NCBI GenBank assembly: GCA_965153355.1
Contig: OZ231127.1
Location: forward strand, 58,776,001 to 58,840,000
Reading direction: 5' to 3'
Length of the DNA stretch: 64,000 bases
DNA from: Flaccisagitta enflata
Taxonomy: Eukaryota > Chaetognatha > Sagittoidea > Aphragmophora
Both the position numbers and the translations under genes were made by a program. How positions within the stretch are numbered: position 1 is the stretch's first letter; each line of letters begins with the position of its first letter. Of this stretch, positions 1 to 10,056 are shown piece by piece. Below the pieces are notes generated by a model that ran no database searches, was not told the DNA's origin, and was given only the letters and a program-made list of their open reading frames with translations.

Positions 1-200
1 AAATCAGATTTATATTAACCTTTGCTGAGTTGACTATCCCAATCAATGCCCCAAAGTCAGCGCTAGACTTTTCCCTATAATCACGTAAATTATTATAGAC
101 TGCAACGAGATTACCTGGACTGCAACGGGCTTTATATCAAACTTGGGAAATGCCATCGGCGATCCGTTCCAAGACCACGGCATGAAAAAGTAACTTTGGG

Positions 201-263
201 CAAATAAACATGGCTGAATACATGGCTACCAAAGTCGCTTGCAGGTGGGAAGGGGCAGTGATA
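201..263 (+). repeat. Decayed left end of a P1 element
   Basis: The stretch resembles the left end of the P1 repeat (AACAAGG...GGCTACC, AGTCGCGTGC, GGTGGG, AGGGGCAGTGAT). It reads aataaacatgg...ggctaccaaagtcgcttgc...gtgggaaggggcagtgat. The closest relative in the window is the left end at 22,102. No right end follows, because a D-core fragment starts next to it. Confidence 0.5.
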
Positions 264-269
264 AATAAT

Positions 270-396
270 CGCAAAAGCATTACATTGTCAGCGGTGCCCA
301 ATGCCCCTAAGTTAGTGTACGTTAAAATGAGATAATGAGAGAGGCAGCGGCCCCAGAGAGGCCGATAACCTATGATTCCACAAAACGTTTAGCATC
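270..396 (+). repeat. D core, subfamily III, left part only
   Basis: It begins cgcaaaagcattacat...cagcggtgcccaatgcccc and ends in the inverted-repeat arm ggcagcggccccagagaggc...cctatgattccacaaaac. The same order occurs at 31,207. The array and right arm are missing, so the copy is truncated. Confidence 0.6.
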
Positions 397-670
397 AACT
401 AAGGAGTTTCTTTTCTATTGGCCAAGTTTTAGCAATACTGCATTTCTTATAGCGTCAACATTTCATGTGATATTTTTCTTACTTGATATTTTCAGTAATC
501 TTTTAGGGAAGTAATTTGTGCATATTGTTTTATAAAAAAACATGATCTGTGTCCACTGTTTGTAAGCATCATCTCTGCCAAAAATACTAAAGATAAGCTT
601 TCACTGTTTCACTTGACATTTTTAAACGGTTAAAGTTACAAAAACCAAATTGCGATCATCTTTTAGATTT
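397..670. other. AT-rich unassigned DNA
   Basis: I see no coding, array or terminal-repeat signal. It ends where the P1 hairpin begins. Confidence 0.4.
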
Positions 671-933
671 TTAGTTGCATGCTACGCGACTCTACACCCC
701 GCTATGTCGGTCCGTTGGTTGGTCAGTTGGTTGGTTGGTCGGTCGGTCCGTTGGTCGGTTGATCGGTTGGTTGGTTGGTCGGTTGGTCGGTTGGTCAGTC
801 GGTCCCTTTTTTACCATTTCGGCGTTTTTTAGCTTTTTGAGCATATGGCTTCTGCCCAGATGCCTTAGTGACCTCAAGCACTGCTCCTGCCCACCCGCAC
901 GCGACTAGGGTAGCCGTGTATTCGGCCTTGTTT
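671..933 (-). mobile_element. P1 element, compact full-length copy
   Basis: On the plus strand it starts with the right-end hairpin (ttagttgcatgctacgcgact), then ctacaccccgct and a (GGTTGGTC)n tract of ~100 bp. A short AT-rich middle follows, then the left end (ctcctgcccacccgcacgcgactaggg...ccgtgtattcggccttgtt). At ~260 bp this is one of the shortest copies with both ends and no D core. It has no coding capacity, so it is non-autonomous. The frames inside the GGTT/GGTC tract are low complexity. Confidence 0.75.
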
Positions 934-1229
934 TATTTAGAATAATTTGCTTTTTTGAAAAATCTATTTAGCTCCTCTAGAAGCGCAGATATCTTAAGTA
1001 GAAAGATCTCTAATTCTGTATTATCCTTACCTCTTCAATTTATTTGCAATTTCAAAAGTGACCGTTTTTACTCCTTTGATTGTCATTTCAAAACGGTTAA
1101 AGATGAAAGAACCAGATTGGATTCATTTTGTAGATTTTTAGGAATATTTTTTTTTTATGAAATTATCTAGCATTTCTAGAAGCCACAATATCTTTAATTT
1201 AAGTTGATGCTAAACTTTTTTCCAAGGTA
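934..1229. other. AT-rich unassigned DNA
   Basis: No recognisable feature. The open frame in it has biased composition and no domain. Confidence 0.4.
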
Positions 1230-1560
1230 GTAGGACAATATTCTCCGGTTTGAGAAGCTGGTTTGGGGGCCGGAAGGCCTGATTTTGGGTCTGAAAGGTC
1301 TGATTTAGGTACTGAGAGGCGTGGTTTGGGGCCTGAGAGGCTTGATCTGCAGTCTAAAAGGTCTGATTTGGGGTCTGAGAGGCCTGATTTGGGGTCTGTG
1401 GGGTTTGATTTGGTGTCTGGGAGGCCTGACTTAGGTTCCGGGAGGTCTGATTTTGGGTCTGATTTAGAGGTCTGATTTAGGGTCTGAAAGGCCTGATTTG
1501 GGGTCTGAGAGGCCTAATTTGGGGTCAAACAGGCTTCATTTGCAGTCTCGGACACCTGTT
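1230..1560 (+). repeat. 21-bp tandem array of D-core type
   Basis: About 14 degenerate units of ggcctgatttggggtctgaga are visible, the same unit (opposite strand) as the array at 10,230-10,795. No inverted-repeat arms flank it, so it is an orphaned D-core array. The frame across it is a repeat artefact. Confidence 0.75.
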
Positions 1561-1846
1561 TTGAAACTGTCAGAACAGATGATGAATAAAAGACCACTCA
1601 AAGATATGAAAATCTTTTGAACTCCTTTCATATGGTTACTGATTTTTGATAATTTCCAAAAATTATCAACAAGAAAGAAAAGATGCCATTTACATTTCTT
1701 TTATTTGCCCATGGTTACCTAATGTCTGAATGGAATCTGTTCTCTCTTTCATAAACTATTGTAATGTTTAAGAAAGAATTGACCCCGATTCCATCATCAC
1801 CAGTGTCCTGAGACATGAATGAAAATCCACACAATGTCCAGGTGGA
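1561..1846. other. AT-rich unassigned DNA
   Basis: Nothing recognised beyond a tgatttttgataatttccaaaaattatcaa-like small inverted repeat. Confidence 0.35.
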
Positions 1847-1941
1847 GGGAGAAGAAGAAGAAGAAGAAGAAGAAGAAGAAGAAGAAGAAGAAGAAGAAGG
1901 AGGAGGAGGAGGAGGAGGAGGAGGAGGAGGAGGAGGAGGAG
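1847..1941 (+). repeat. (AAG)n then (GAG)n trinucleotide microsatellite
   Basis: About 15 agaag-type triplets change to gag triplets. The Lys/Glu-rich frame on plus and Ser/Phe-rich frame on minus are consequences of the repeat. Confidence 0.9.
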
Positions 1942-2230
1942 ATAGAAGAGGAGGAGTGTGTTGACGGGTTCTCAGATGTAAATTTCATGAAGGAAGTTTT
2001 GTTAGACAATGGTGTGTATTTTCGTTTTTGATTGTTAGATAAAACCATTTGGACAACCAAGAATGAAGATGATGGTGAGAGTGAGGAAGACGTTTTGGCA
2101 CTCATCAAGTTCGCCGTCCTTTTCCCCCTAAAATGAAAAACAAATCGTGTAAAAAAGAGCTGCTACCCAAAAAAAGATGTTTTTCTGTTTATTTCTCTGT
2201 TATGAATAAAAATTAAAAAGGCTGCTCTAC
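1942..2230. other. Unassigned DNA after the AAG/GAG array
   Basis: No coding or repeat signal that I can support. Confidence 0.35.
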
Positions 2231-2312
2231 TTTTTAGTCGCGTCTCCACCACTGCCCCTGCCCACCCGCAGGTGACTAGGGTAGCCGTGTATCCGGCCTT
2301 GTTTTCTTTCCA
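2231..2312 (-). mobile_element. Minimal P1 element (internal deletion)
   Basis: The first half of the right-end hairpin (tttttagtcgcgt) is fused directly to the left-end block (caccactgcccctgcccacccgcaggtgactaggg...gtatccggccttgttt). The whole middle is missing. It shows which terminal blocks persist together. Confidence 0.65.
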
Positions 2313-2486
2313 TAAACAAACACTAAAGTATCTTTCATTTGAGACTACTCTGGCATTTGTAGCTTGCACAGCTAAAGAAGGGTCAATTGAAATCTAGCAA
2401 AATTACTATGCAGGAAGTCATTTCCAGCTGACAATGTACTTGTCACAATTTGCCGAAAGCAAATGGATTCGCGCACACCCCTTTTA
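2313..2486. other. Unassigned AT-rich DNA
   Basis: No feature seen. Confidence 0.3.
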
Positions 2487-3062
2487 CAGGGTGATTACTC
2501 TTATATGCAAAAAATATTGAAGCTTTTGCTACGTAACCTGGAATCACTTTTTTCTTAAAGTACTATACTTGAGGTGTTTTGTGTAAAAAAATCATTGGTC
2601 TGAATCAATTATTTTGTTCATAACATCAGTTTAAAGTAAAAAAAATAGTATTTACAGCTTGAGCTTGATCTTGATCATTCATCTTTCTCATCTGTGCAGT
2701 TTCCTTTTGAATAGTTCTGATGTTAAAACACTTTAGGTTTAAGAAGCTGAGTTGACTCAAATGAAAGAGTACAATTAAATTCCTTTTGAGACCAATCTGG
2801 CATTTACAGCTCATAATATCTTCAAATGAAAATAATTCAAAGAAAAACTTCCCTGATAGAAATAAATGATTCTAGGCTGAAAATGAGCGTCTAGAAACAC
2901 TTTTTTTACTTCAATTTTATGTTGAGGACAAACTATTCAATTCAGACCCATGAAATTTTGGAACAAAAATATCAAACAAAGCAAATTAATTTCAGGACAT
3001 GAACATGAAACATGTAGGAGTAAAAGCTAAACTTTTTTTTGCATTTGGGAGTAGTCACCCTG
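2487..3062. repeat. Degenerate inverted-repeat element (MITE-like)
   Basis: The left end cagggtgattactc...atgcaaaaaa...gaagctttt is matched, inverted, by aaagctaaac...ttttgcatttgggagtagtcaccctg at 3,025-3,062. TIRs beginning CAGGGTG and a TA before the left end suggest a Tc1/mariner-like MITE. The right flank is TG, so the duplication is not intact. A third partial arm lies at 3,110-3,180. Confidence 0.5.
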
Positions 3063-3219
3063 TGTGCTAAAACTTAATTGAGAGAAAAGTGATTCCAGGG
3101 CATAGAGATGATGCATCAAGGAGTAAAAGCTCAATACCTTTTCACACTTCAGTGTTCACCTTGTATTCTCTCTTTATGGAATATGCTTGCATGAAATATT
3201 TCATTTTCTTTTTACTCAC

Positions 3220-3291
3220 CGAGTCTTATCAAGCCAGTTGACGAGGTGATCGGTGAAAGCCTCTGCATCTCTGGCAAAGATGGCGAAATGT
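3220..3291 (-). CDS. Putative internal exon, gene unidentified
   Basis: On the minus strand one frame reads HFAIFARDAEAFTDHLVNWL then DKTR and ends at a strong donor (CG|GTGAGT, 3,219-3,214). The amino-acid pattern (amphipathic, aromatic-rich, no repeats) looks coding, unlike the rest of this region. Two acceptors are possible: an AG giving 3,291, phase-compatible with the exon at 3,567-3,666, or one giving 3,316 with a longer start. I do not recognise the family. Confidence 0.4.
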
Positions 3292-3566
3292 CTGATGTCT
3301 GTGAATAGATGTGTTTCTACCGATGACAAGAAACGCGATGGTTCCCGTTAAACGCATTTTCAGTGTGAACACATGTAAATTGAAATATGAAGCAACCTAT
3401 AAGGGAATGAGCAAAAGAGCAGGCCCTTTGAACCAAGCATGCAAGCAAAGCTAATGCAGCGCTGTTGAGGGAGTGAGCAAAGTGAGCAGTACTAGCGAAC
3501 AAATGTACTGAGCGACCAAATGGCTGGTTTAAAAATGTGTTTGTTTTTTGGCCAGTGGAAACGCAC

Positions 3567-3666
3567 CCGATAGTAAGTCCATTGGTAGCAATTGATGATG
3601 GGATTCGGCAATTTCTACTATAGAGTCTTGAAGCAAAAGGAGTTGAAAAGAGAAGATTGTCGGCAG
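3567..3666 (-). CDS. Putative exon with an RIPS motif (sialidase-like?)
   Basis: Bounded on the minus strand by an acceptor (ctttatctatcag) and a donor (CGG|GTGCGT). The open frame contains LYSRNCRIPSSIATNGLTIG. An Arg-Ile-Pro followed by T-x-G resembles the first catalytic-arginine motif of animal and bacterial sialidases. No Asp-box or second arginine is visible nearby, so the family is only a suggestion. Its phase fits the short form of the 3,220 exon. Confidence 0.3.
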
Positions 3667-3894
3667 CTGATAGATAAAGGTTAACCAAGCCTTAACTGCT
3701 GAAGAACTGTACTTCTTTTGGGGTGACAATGATTCTTGTTGCGTTGATTCCGTTTGTGTTTGCTGATGAGCTTTCAATTTACCGCCATAATGTATTTGAA
3801 AAGAAAAATCTGCATTGAGCTTTGATCCATGTTCTAAGAGCGGTAGAAGTATCAAAAATAATGACAGAATTGTTATTGTAACAATTCCCATCAT
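3667..3894 (-). CDS. Possible N-terminal exon with a membrane segment
   Basis: A minus-strand open frame starting at the Met at 3,894 has a hydrophobic stretch (GIVTITILSLFLILLPLL) and then a Gln/Ser/Thr-rich stalk. That layout is typical of a type II membrane anchor or signal. It lies just upstream of the RIPS exon in another frame, so an intron or frameshift would be needed. It could equally be chance open sequence; the frame itself runs to 3,529. Confidence 0.25.
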
Positions 3895-4163
3895 TGTCCT
3901 TTTTCGCGCCTCTCCACAAAATGTATGAAAAGAAATTGCCATATTAGGAATCCACATGAAATTTTCATCTGGCACTAATAAGAAAATGATATGTTTCATT
4001 GGAAACTTGTCAAACTTTTCTTTTCTAACTTTGTGGTTGTCACATGACTATTTCAACAATATTATAATATTAGGTATCTCATGCAGACTGTATAGCTGTA
4101 AGTAGAGATGCGGAAATGGTAGATATCTACACCACTTCCGCTTCTGCTTCCAAGCTTTATTGA

Positions 4164-4319
4164 AACAAGGCCGGATACACGGCCAATACCAGTCGCCGAT
4201 GGGTGGGCAGGGGCAGAAATGCGCGTTTTCGCACTTTCTCCACTCAATGACCCCGGACGGACCAACCGTCCAATGGACGGACAAAGCCTCTTATAGAGTC
4301 GCTAGTCCGCGACAAAAAA
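4164..4319 (+). mobile_element. P1 element, compact variant
   Basis: The left end aacaaggccggatacacggcc holds a perfect 5-bp stem (GGCCG/CGGCC). It is followed by AGTCGC and GATGGGTGGGCAGGGGCAG. A short middle ends in ggacggaccaaccgtcc...caaagcctcttatagagtcg and the right hairpin GTCGCtagtccGCGAC plus A's. The right end also carries the 'cctcttatagag' block used by P2 elements, so this copy is intermediate between P1 and P2. Confidence 0.75.
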
Positions 4320-4392
4320 GACAGTTTCCGCTTCCGCTTCTGCTTCCCCATTGCTGAGTATTTCACAGCAGTATCTACTCAATACATATGAG

Positions 4393-5203
4393 GTTTTTAG
4401 TCGCTGCCTAAGCGACTCTATAAGAGGGTGTGTCCCTTGGTCTGTCTGAATGTCTGAATGTCTGAGTGTAACGCGAAAATTTTGATGACGCAAAATCGAC
4501 TGAAAAACGGATTTCTGACCATCACAGCTCCTGTCTGGCGTCAATACAGCCCCCGCCCACTCATACACCGTCTTCTGATCGGACTGTGAAATGCAAAACC
4601 TTTATAGCTTCTAAACTACTTAGAAAAAAATCATGAAATTTTCAGCGAATATTGTTAACACATGACGGTTTTTGCATGTCAAAGCTCAGATCATAGTATA
4701 GAAAAGGTGAAGGGGTAAAAAGTATTGAAAGAAAACTTATTTTTTATCAAGATCAATTTTTCCCCATTTCCTTGAAAAGGAGTTATCTTTTTCTGCTTGA
4801 AATTGTTTTGCATTTCAACAAAAATTCTTGGATTTATTTTCAATGACATATGTTAACTTATGTATCATCTATTTGCTGCATATTCTAAGAAAAAAACAGC
4901 ACCTTCCAATAAAAAACAGATAAAAAAAGCAATTTGCTTAAAAAATGGATGTTTTTTCAATATTTTGTTTTCCCCTCACCTTTTCCATACTATGATCTGA
5001 GCTTTGACATGCAAAAACCGTCACATATTACCAATATTCACTGAAAATTTCATGACTTTTTTCCTAGTGATTTAGAAGTTATAAAGTTTTTCCATTTCAC
5101 AGTCCGATCCGAAGACGGTGTATACTGCCCCTGCCCACTCGCATCACTGCCCCTGCCCACCAGCAGCGACTACGGATTGGCCGTGTATCCGGCCTTGTTA
5201 TCC
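4393..5203 (-). mobile_element. P1 element split by a foldback insertion
   Basis: The right end (ttagtcgctgcctaagcgactctataag, then a (tgtctgaa)n tract) lies at 4,393-4,470. The left-end block (gcccctgcccacc...gcgactacgg...ccgtgtatccggccttgtt) lies at 5,125-5,200. An inverted-repeat element at 4,564-5,122 separates them. CTGCCCCTGCCCACTC-like sequence occurs on both sides of the insertion. Confidence 0.65.
4564..5122. repeat. Long inverted repeat flanked by TA
   Basis: Arms of ~170-200 bp run from tacaccgtcttctgatcgg inward and are matched by ccgatccgaagacggtgta at the right edge. TA on each side of CACCG...CGGTG fits a Tc1/mariner-like foldback MITE. The centre is AT-rich and non-coding. 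Confidence 0.75.
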
Positions 5204-5324
5204 AAAAAAAGAGGAAATGTAGGAAGCAAGGAAGAAAGAGAGAAATAAAAAAACGCAAGGATTGATATAACTAAATCAAACATACAGTACGAGAATCGAA
5301 GAATTGACCAACTCCAGGGAAGCA

Positions 5325-5388
5325 ATATCTGCCAAACCACTTGCACCTGCAAACGACTACTTATAAGCCATGTATCCGGCCTTGTTTA
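5325..5388 (-). repeat. Decayed P1 left end
   Basis: cacttgcacctgcaaacgactac...gccatgtatccggccttgtt keeps the order of the P1 left end with many substitutions. Confidence 0.5.
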
Positions 5389-6076
5389 ACTTCAAACTGA
5401 AGAAAATCACACTAAAACAAAAATCTAATAAGGTGCCTTCAAGAGCCTGAAAGAAGCAGTTGACGACCTGTTCCAGCATGCCCTCTAGAAGGCACTGTCT
5501 TCTGTCTGACCAATATGTTCAAAAAACAACTATATTGAAGTCATTGTTGATACTAGGAAGGTTCTAAGAAGCAAAAATTGTCAAATAGACACAATTCTTT
5601 TAAGACAAAATTAGAGTCTCTGGATCTTGGAGAGGGAGAGTGGTGGACGAAAAAATCAGAGCTGAATTTTTTTCCTGACGGTTTTCCGGCATGCAGCACA
5701 CAATTTGGGACCGGAATGACAAAAAATTGGAAGATGATCTCTTTGTAGATGTAGATCCTATAAATTACGAAGTGTGTCTAGAGTTATGCCATTGTATAAT
5801 GTTCCAAACGAGTTGAAACATACTGTATCAGTTGACAAAAACTTCAGGTCAATATCAATGACTAATTGATTATATGTAGATTTGATAATGATTTATCTGA
5901 GTTCCAATAACTGAGTGACACGTGTGATTATGCACGCTTTGGTCGTGAAACAAACAAATGGAGGACTGGCATCATTGATTGATACTGAGACCCTCCCCTC
6001 CCCATCTATAATGACGTTTGTGACCAAAGGATTTAGAAAAGAAGCCTACTTATTGGCGAGAGTGAAGCTAGCTCGA

Positions 6077-6077
<1 letters not shown>
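5389..6077. other. Unassigned DNA
   Basis: No array, terminal repeat or convincing exon. The open frame running into the (TTG)n array has no recognisable domain before it becomes poly-Cys. Confidence 0.4.
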
Positions 6078-6137
<60 letters not shown>

Positions 6138-6156
6138 GCTGTTGTTGTTGTTGTAG

Positions 6157-6247
<91 letters not shown>

Positions 6248-6261
6248 GGTGGTGGTGGTGG

Positions 6262-6314
<53 letters not shown>
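6078..6314 (+). repeat. (TTG)n trinucleotide array, ~235 bp
   Basis: An almost uninterrupted TTG repeat contains a short GGT run (about 6,246-6,262). It creates long Cys, Leu, Asn and Thr homopolymer frames on both strands, which I reject as genes. Confidence 0.95.
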
Positions 6315-6519
6315 ACTCCCAGATTTTGAAAAAAAGCTGTTGATGTAGCTCGGGGAATCACCGGGAAGAATTTTGAGCGCGGTTTGTAAGCTTCCAATGA
6401 AAGGAGGAGGAGGGAATGAAGAATTCCTCGTCGTCAGAGACCGGCAGAGGAAAAGGCAGGTGTGGAAGGGAGTGGGAAAGAGGAAGGAGAGAATAAGCAA
6501 ATGAACGAGGGGAAGAAGG

Positions 6520-7785
6520 AGAAGGCGGAGGAGGAGGAGGAGGAGGAGGAGGAGGAAGAGGAAGAGGAGAAGCAGATGACCACAAACCCGTTGCCCTACT
6601 TTGCATGATTGTGAATTGGAGTGAGAGGAAGCAGGGCAGCAACCCTGAAGGGGTCAAAGTCCTGTACAACACAGGGAAACTTTCGTTTGTCCGTCTTTTG
6701 GGCAGCGGCCCCGAAGGGGACAAAGTCCTGTAGAACACAGGGGGACATTTGTTCGTCCATTCGTTTGTTCGTCTGTTTGTCCTTCCGTTTGTACCCCAGG
6801 CCATCAAAGGTCTGAAATCTGCCCTCTTAGGCCTAAGATCTGCCCTCTCAGGCCCTGAAATCTGTCCTCTCAGGCATTGAATCTGCCTGCTCAGATTCAA
6901 GGCCTGAGAGGATATGTTTCAGAGCCTGAGAGGATATGTTTCAGGGCCTGAGAGGATATGTATCAGGGCTGATTTCAGGCCTGAGAGGGCAGATTTCAGA
7001 CCTGAGAGGGCCTGGGGGGGCGGACGGATGGACGGACAGATGGATGGACGGACAGACGGACAGACGGACGGACGGACAGACAGACGGACGGACGGACGGA
7101 TGGACGGACAGATGGACGGACGGATGGACGGACGGACGGACGGATGGACAGACGGACGGACGGACGGACGGACGGACAAAAGTCCCCCTGTGTTCTACAG
7201 GACTTCGTCCCCTTTGGGGCCGCTGCCCTGCTTCCTCTCACTCCATTTCACAATCATGCAAAGCAGGGCAACGGGTATCGCTGACCACATCTTGCCCCTG
7301 GGCGACCTGTTCATCCGTCTATCCGTCCGTCCATCCATCTGTCCCCCCTTAGGCCCTCTCAGGCCTGAAATCTGCCCTCTCAGGCCTAAAATCTACCCTC
7401 TCAGGCTTAAATCTGCCCTCTCAGGCCTTGAATCTGGGAGGGCAAATATAAGGCCTGAGAGGACAGATACCATGCCTGAGAGGACAGATATCATGCCTGA
7501 GAGGGCAGATTCAAGGCCTTAGAGGGCAGATTGGGTAGAGTGGGTAGATTTCAGGCCTGAGATAGCAAATTTCAGGCCTAAGAGGGCCTAAGGGGGGGAC
7601 GGATGGATGAACTAACGGACGAATGAGAGAACGGAATAAACAGGTCGCCCAAGAGCAATATGTGGTCAGCGATACCCGTTGCCCTGCTTTGAGTGATTGT
7701 GAATCAGAGGGAGGGGAAGCAGGGCAGCGGCCCCAAAGGGGACAAAGTCCTGTAGAATACAGGGGGACTTTCGTTCGTCCTGCCT
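6520..7785 (+). repeat. Compound block of D cores, subfamily I
   Basis: At least three D-core units are joined. Left arms lie at ~6,630 and ~6,698 (gggcagcggccccgaagggg, cctgtagaacacaggg). A 21-bp array (ggcctgagagggcagatttca) fills 6,800-7,015 and a (GGAC/GGAT)n tract 7,017-7,180. A right arm (ctgtgttctacaggacttcg...ggggccgctgccctg) is at 7,190-7,235, and the extended end (gggcaacgggtatcgctgac...gggcgacctgtt) at 7,265-7,312. A second array and (GGAC) tract reach 7,620, and another extended end plus left arm 7,640-7,785. All open frames here are array artefacts. Confidence 0.8.
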
Positions 7786-8003
7786 GAAGAAGTGGATGAG
7801 ATGCTATAGAGGGCTGACTGAAGGCCTTCAAGAGCCTAAACTGAGATCAAAGAGGGCTGAGGTAAGGTCTGAGAGTGCCAATTGGCTGTTTGAGCAGGGT
7901 ATCAAGACTAGGGCTTCAGGGCCAAAAGACTGGAACTGGGCCGCCGCCCAAATAGGGGCCGAGCTATATCATTTACACTTGTGCCTTATCCCATATATAC
8001 ACA
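7786..8003. other. Decayed D-core array remnant
   Basis: gagggctga / aaggcctt-like units continue weakly to ~7,880, then unassigned sequence. Confidence 0.35.
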
Positions 8004-8265
8004 AACAAGCCCGACCAGGCAACGATGCGTCTGAGCTGTGTCTCGGTGTATATTGAATTTGGTGCTTAATATGTGACATATGCGTAGAGACAGATGGACG
8101 AAAAGACAGATGAGATGACAGAGTGGCTCTGAAAACAGGTCTGTCGATAATCTATTTCAGTATAGGATCTCACCATGGCCAAAAACATCCGCAAAAAGCG
8201 ATTTTAGGACCGACGTAATGGACCATCGGACTGTCGGACGGACGAACGGACTGACTGACTGTGGA
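8004..8265 (+). mobile_element. P3 element, right end degraded
   Basis: Left end aacaagcccgaccaggcaacgatgcgtct, then gtgtatattgaatttggtgct, gtagagacagatggac and gtaggatctcaccatggcc-like blocks, in the same order as the complete P3 copy at 48,297. It fades into cggacggacgaacggactgactg without a clear terminal hairpin. Confidence 0.65.
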
Positions 8266-8524
<259 letters not shown>

Positions 8525-8596
8525 CATTCTATTCACTTTGATGCAACCATTTCTAGAAGTGTTAAGTAGGCCGGGATCATTTTGGGCTTCCGAAAG

Positions 8597-8804
8597 AACA
8601 AGGCCGGATACAGGGCTATCGAAGTTGCACGCGAGTGGGCAGGGGCCATATTTGAGGTCACTAGATTATTTGGGCAGAAGCAGAAGCAGTGAGGTCAAAA
8701 AGATAAAATCTTAAAAAAAGTAAAATGTGACCAACCGACCAACCAACCAACCGATGGACAGATGGACAAAGCGGGTTGTAGAGTCGCGTGCATGCGACTA
8801 ATCT
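8597..8804 (+). mobile_element. P1 element, compact full-length copy
   Basis: Left end aacaaggccggatacagggctatc...cgagtgggcaggggccatatttgaggtcac. A short middle leads to an (ACCA)n/(GGAC) tract and the right end caaagcgggttgtagagtcgcgtgcatgcgact. It inserted next to (or generated) the (TTTTC)n tract at 8,804-8,855. Confidence 0.8.
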
Positions 8805-8910
8805 TTTCTTTTCTTTTCTTTTCTTTTCTTTTCTTTTCTTTTCTTATCTTTTCTTAGCTCTTCTCACATTCATTGTGATGTTTATGTATCATATTATTTT
8901 CACCAATTTT

Positions 8911-9127
8911 AGTTGCAGACACGCAACTCTACTAGAGGCTTTAAGGTCCGTTCGTCCATCCGTCCGTCCGTCCGTAACACACAAGTCAAAAAGTGGATAA
9001 ACGAGCGTTTTGGATGCTTATTTCGATATGTGTGTCGGTGGGGGGGCATGGGATGTGGGGATGCCTCTGCCCAGTGGGCAGAGCCCACCCGTCCGTAACG
9101 ATATAGTGACCCCGCGTCACTTGTTTG
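8911..9127 (-). mobile_element. P2 element, full-length copy
   Basis: Right hairpin agttgcagacacgcaactc, then (GTCC)n and cacaagtcaaaaagtg...gagcgttttggatgc. The left block (gtggggatgcctctgccc...cacccgtccgtaac) follows, then the left end, which on the element strand reads aacaagtgacgcggggtcac with a GTGAC/GTCAC stem. About 215 bp and collinear with the copy at 12,591. Confidence 0.8.
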
Positions 9128-9188
9128 CCAGTTGACTGGTTGCAGTCGGTCTTTGAATAGTTTTCAAGTAACACGCTGGATATATGGT

Positions 9189-9810
9189 CACAGTCGCCCA
9201 GAGCTTGACGCCAGTTGACCTGAAATGATCGTCACCAACTTCAGTGGTTTCATGACCCTGATGGTGCATAGATTACATTTCTTGAAAAAATGAAATCTGT
9301 TTTGGGGCGCTTTTTAAGATATCAAAAAAGATAGTATAATTTTGCTATATTTTTTACCATAACTCTTTGTGATAAATTTTTTTGATGATTTTGACTGTAG
9401 ATTTGATCTCAGATGATAGTTTCCGGTTTGTTTGATATGTCACACTATATACTTTTGCAAAAGAAATAAAAGCTTATTTTTTGGTCACATTACTATATAA
9501 AACAATGTTAAATAGCAAAATTTAACTTTTTATTTCTTTTGCAAAAGTATATAGTGTGACATATCAAACGAACCGGAAACTATCATCTGAAATGAGATCT
9601 GCAGTCAGAATTATCAAAAAAATTCATCACAAAGAGTTATGGTAAAAAATATAGTAAAATAGTACTATTTTTTTAGATATCTTAAAAAGCGCCCCAAAAC
9701 AGATTTCATTTTTTCTAGAAATGTAATCTATGCACCATCAGGGTCAGGTAACCACTGAAGTTGGTGGCGATCATTTCAGGTCAACTGGCGTCAAGCTCTG
9801 GGCGACTGTG
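9189..9810. repeat. Long foldback element with ~280-bp arms
   Basis: Left terminus cacagtcgcccagagcttg pairs with caagctctgggcgactgtg at 9,792-9,810. The arms run to about 9,468 and 9,532 around a short AT-rich loop. TGGT lies directly outside both ends (9,185-9,188 and 9,811-9,814), a possible 4-bp target duplication. It is non-coding. The inner arm motif tttgatatgtcaca...tatacttttg is shared with the foldback at 16,837. Confidence 0.85.
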
Positions 9811-9954
9811 TGGTCTCCCTCAGATTGTAAAAATATATGTTGATGTATATAAGATTGTAGAATTATAGAAATAAGCTTTGAATATGAATGGCTTTGACAT
9901 GCAAATTTGCAAATTCGAATCTTATCTCAGAGGAAAAGAACGAAAAAAAGGATT

Positions 9955-10056
9955 ATTAGTCGCGGACACGCGACACTAAAATTTGCTGAGTTGATCGGGT
10001 TGTGAATCAGTCCGCCTGTCCGTTGGTCCTCAACTTTTTTTAAAAATGTGAGCGGT
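9955..10056 (-). mobile_element. P1 right end only
   Basis: Hairpin tagtcgcggacacgcgact..., then a (GTCC)-like tract, abutting the start of the next P1 element. The left end is absent. Confidence 0.55.

Noticed and set aside
6033-6500. Long open frames of Cys, Leu, Asn, Thr or Gly runs
   Set aside because: They exist only because of the (TTG)n array; no domain, and frames are open on both strands.
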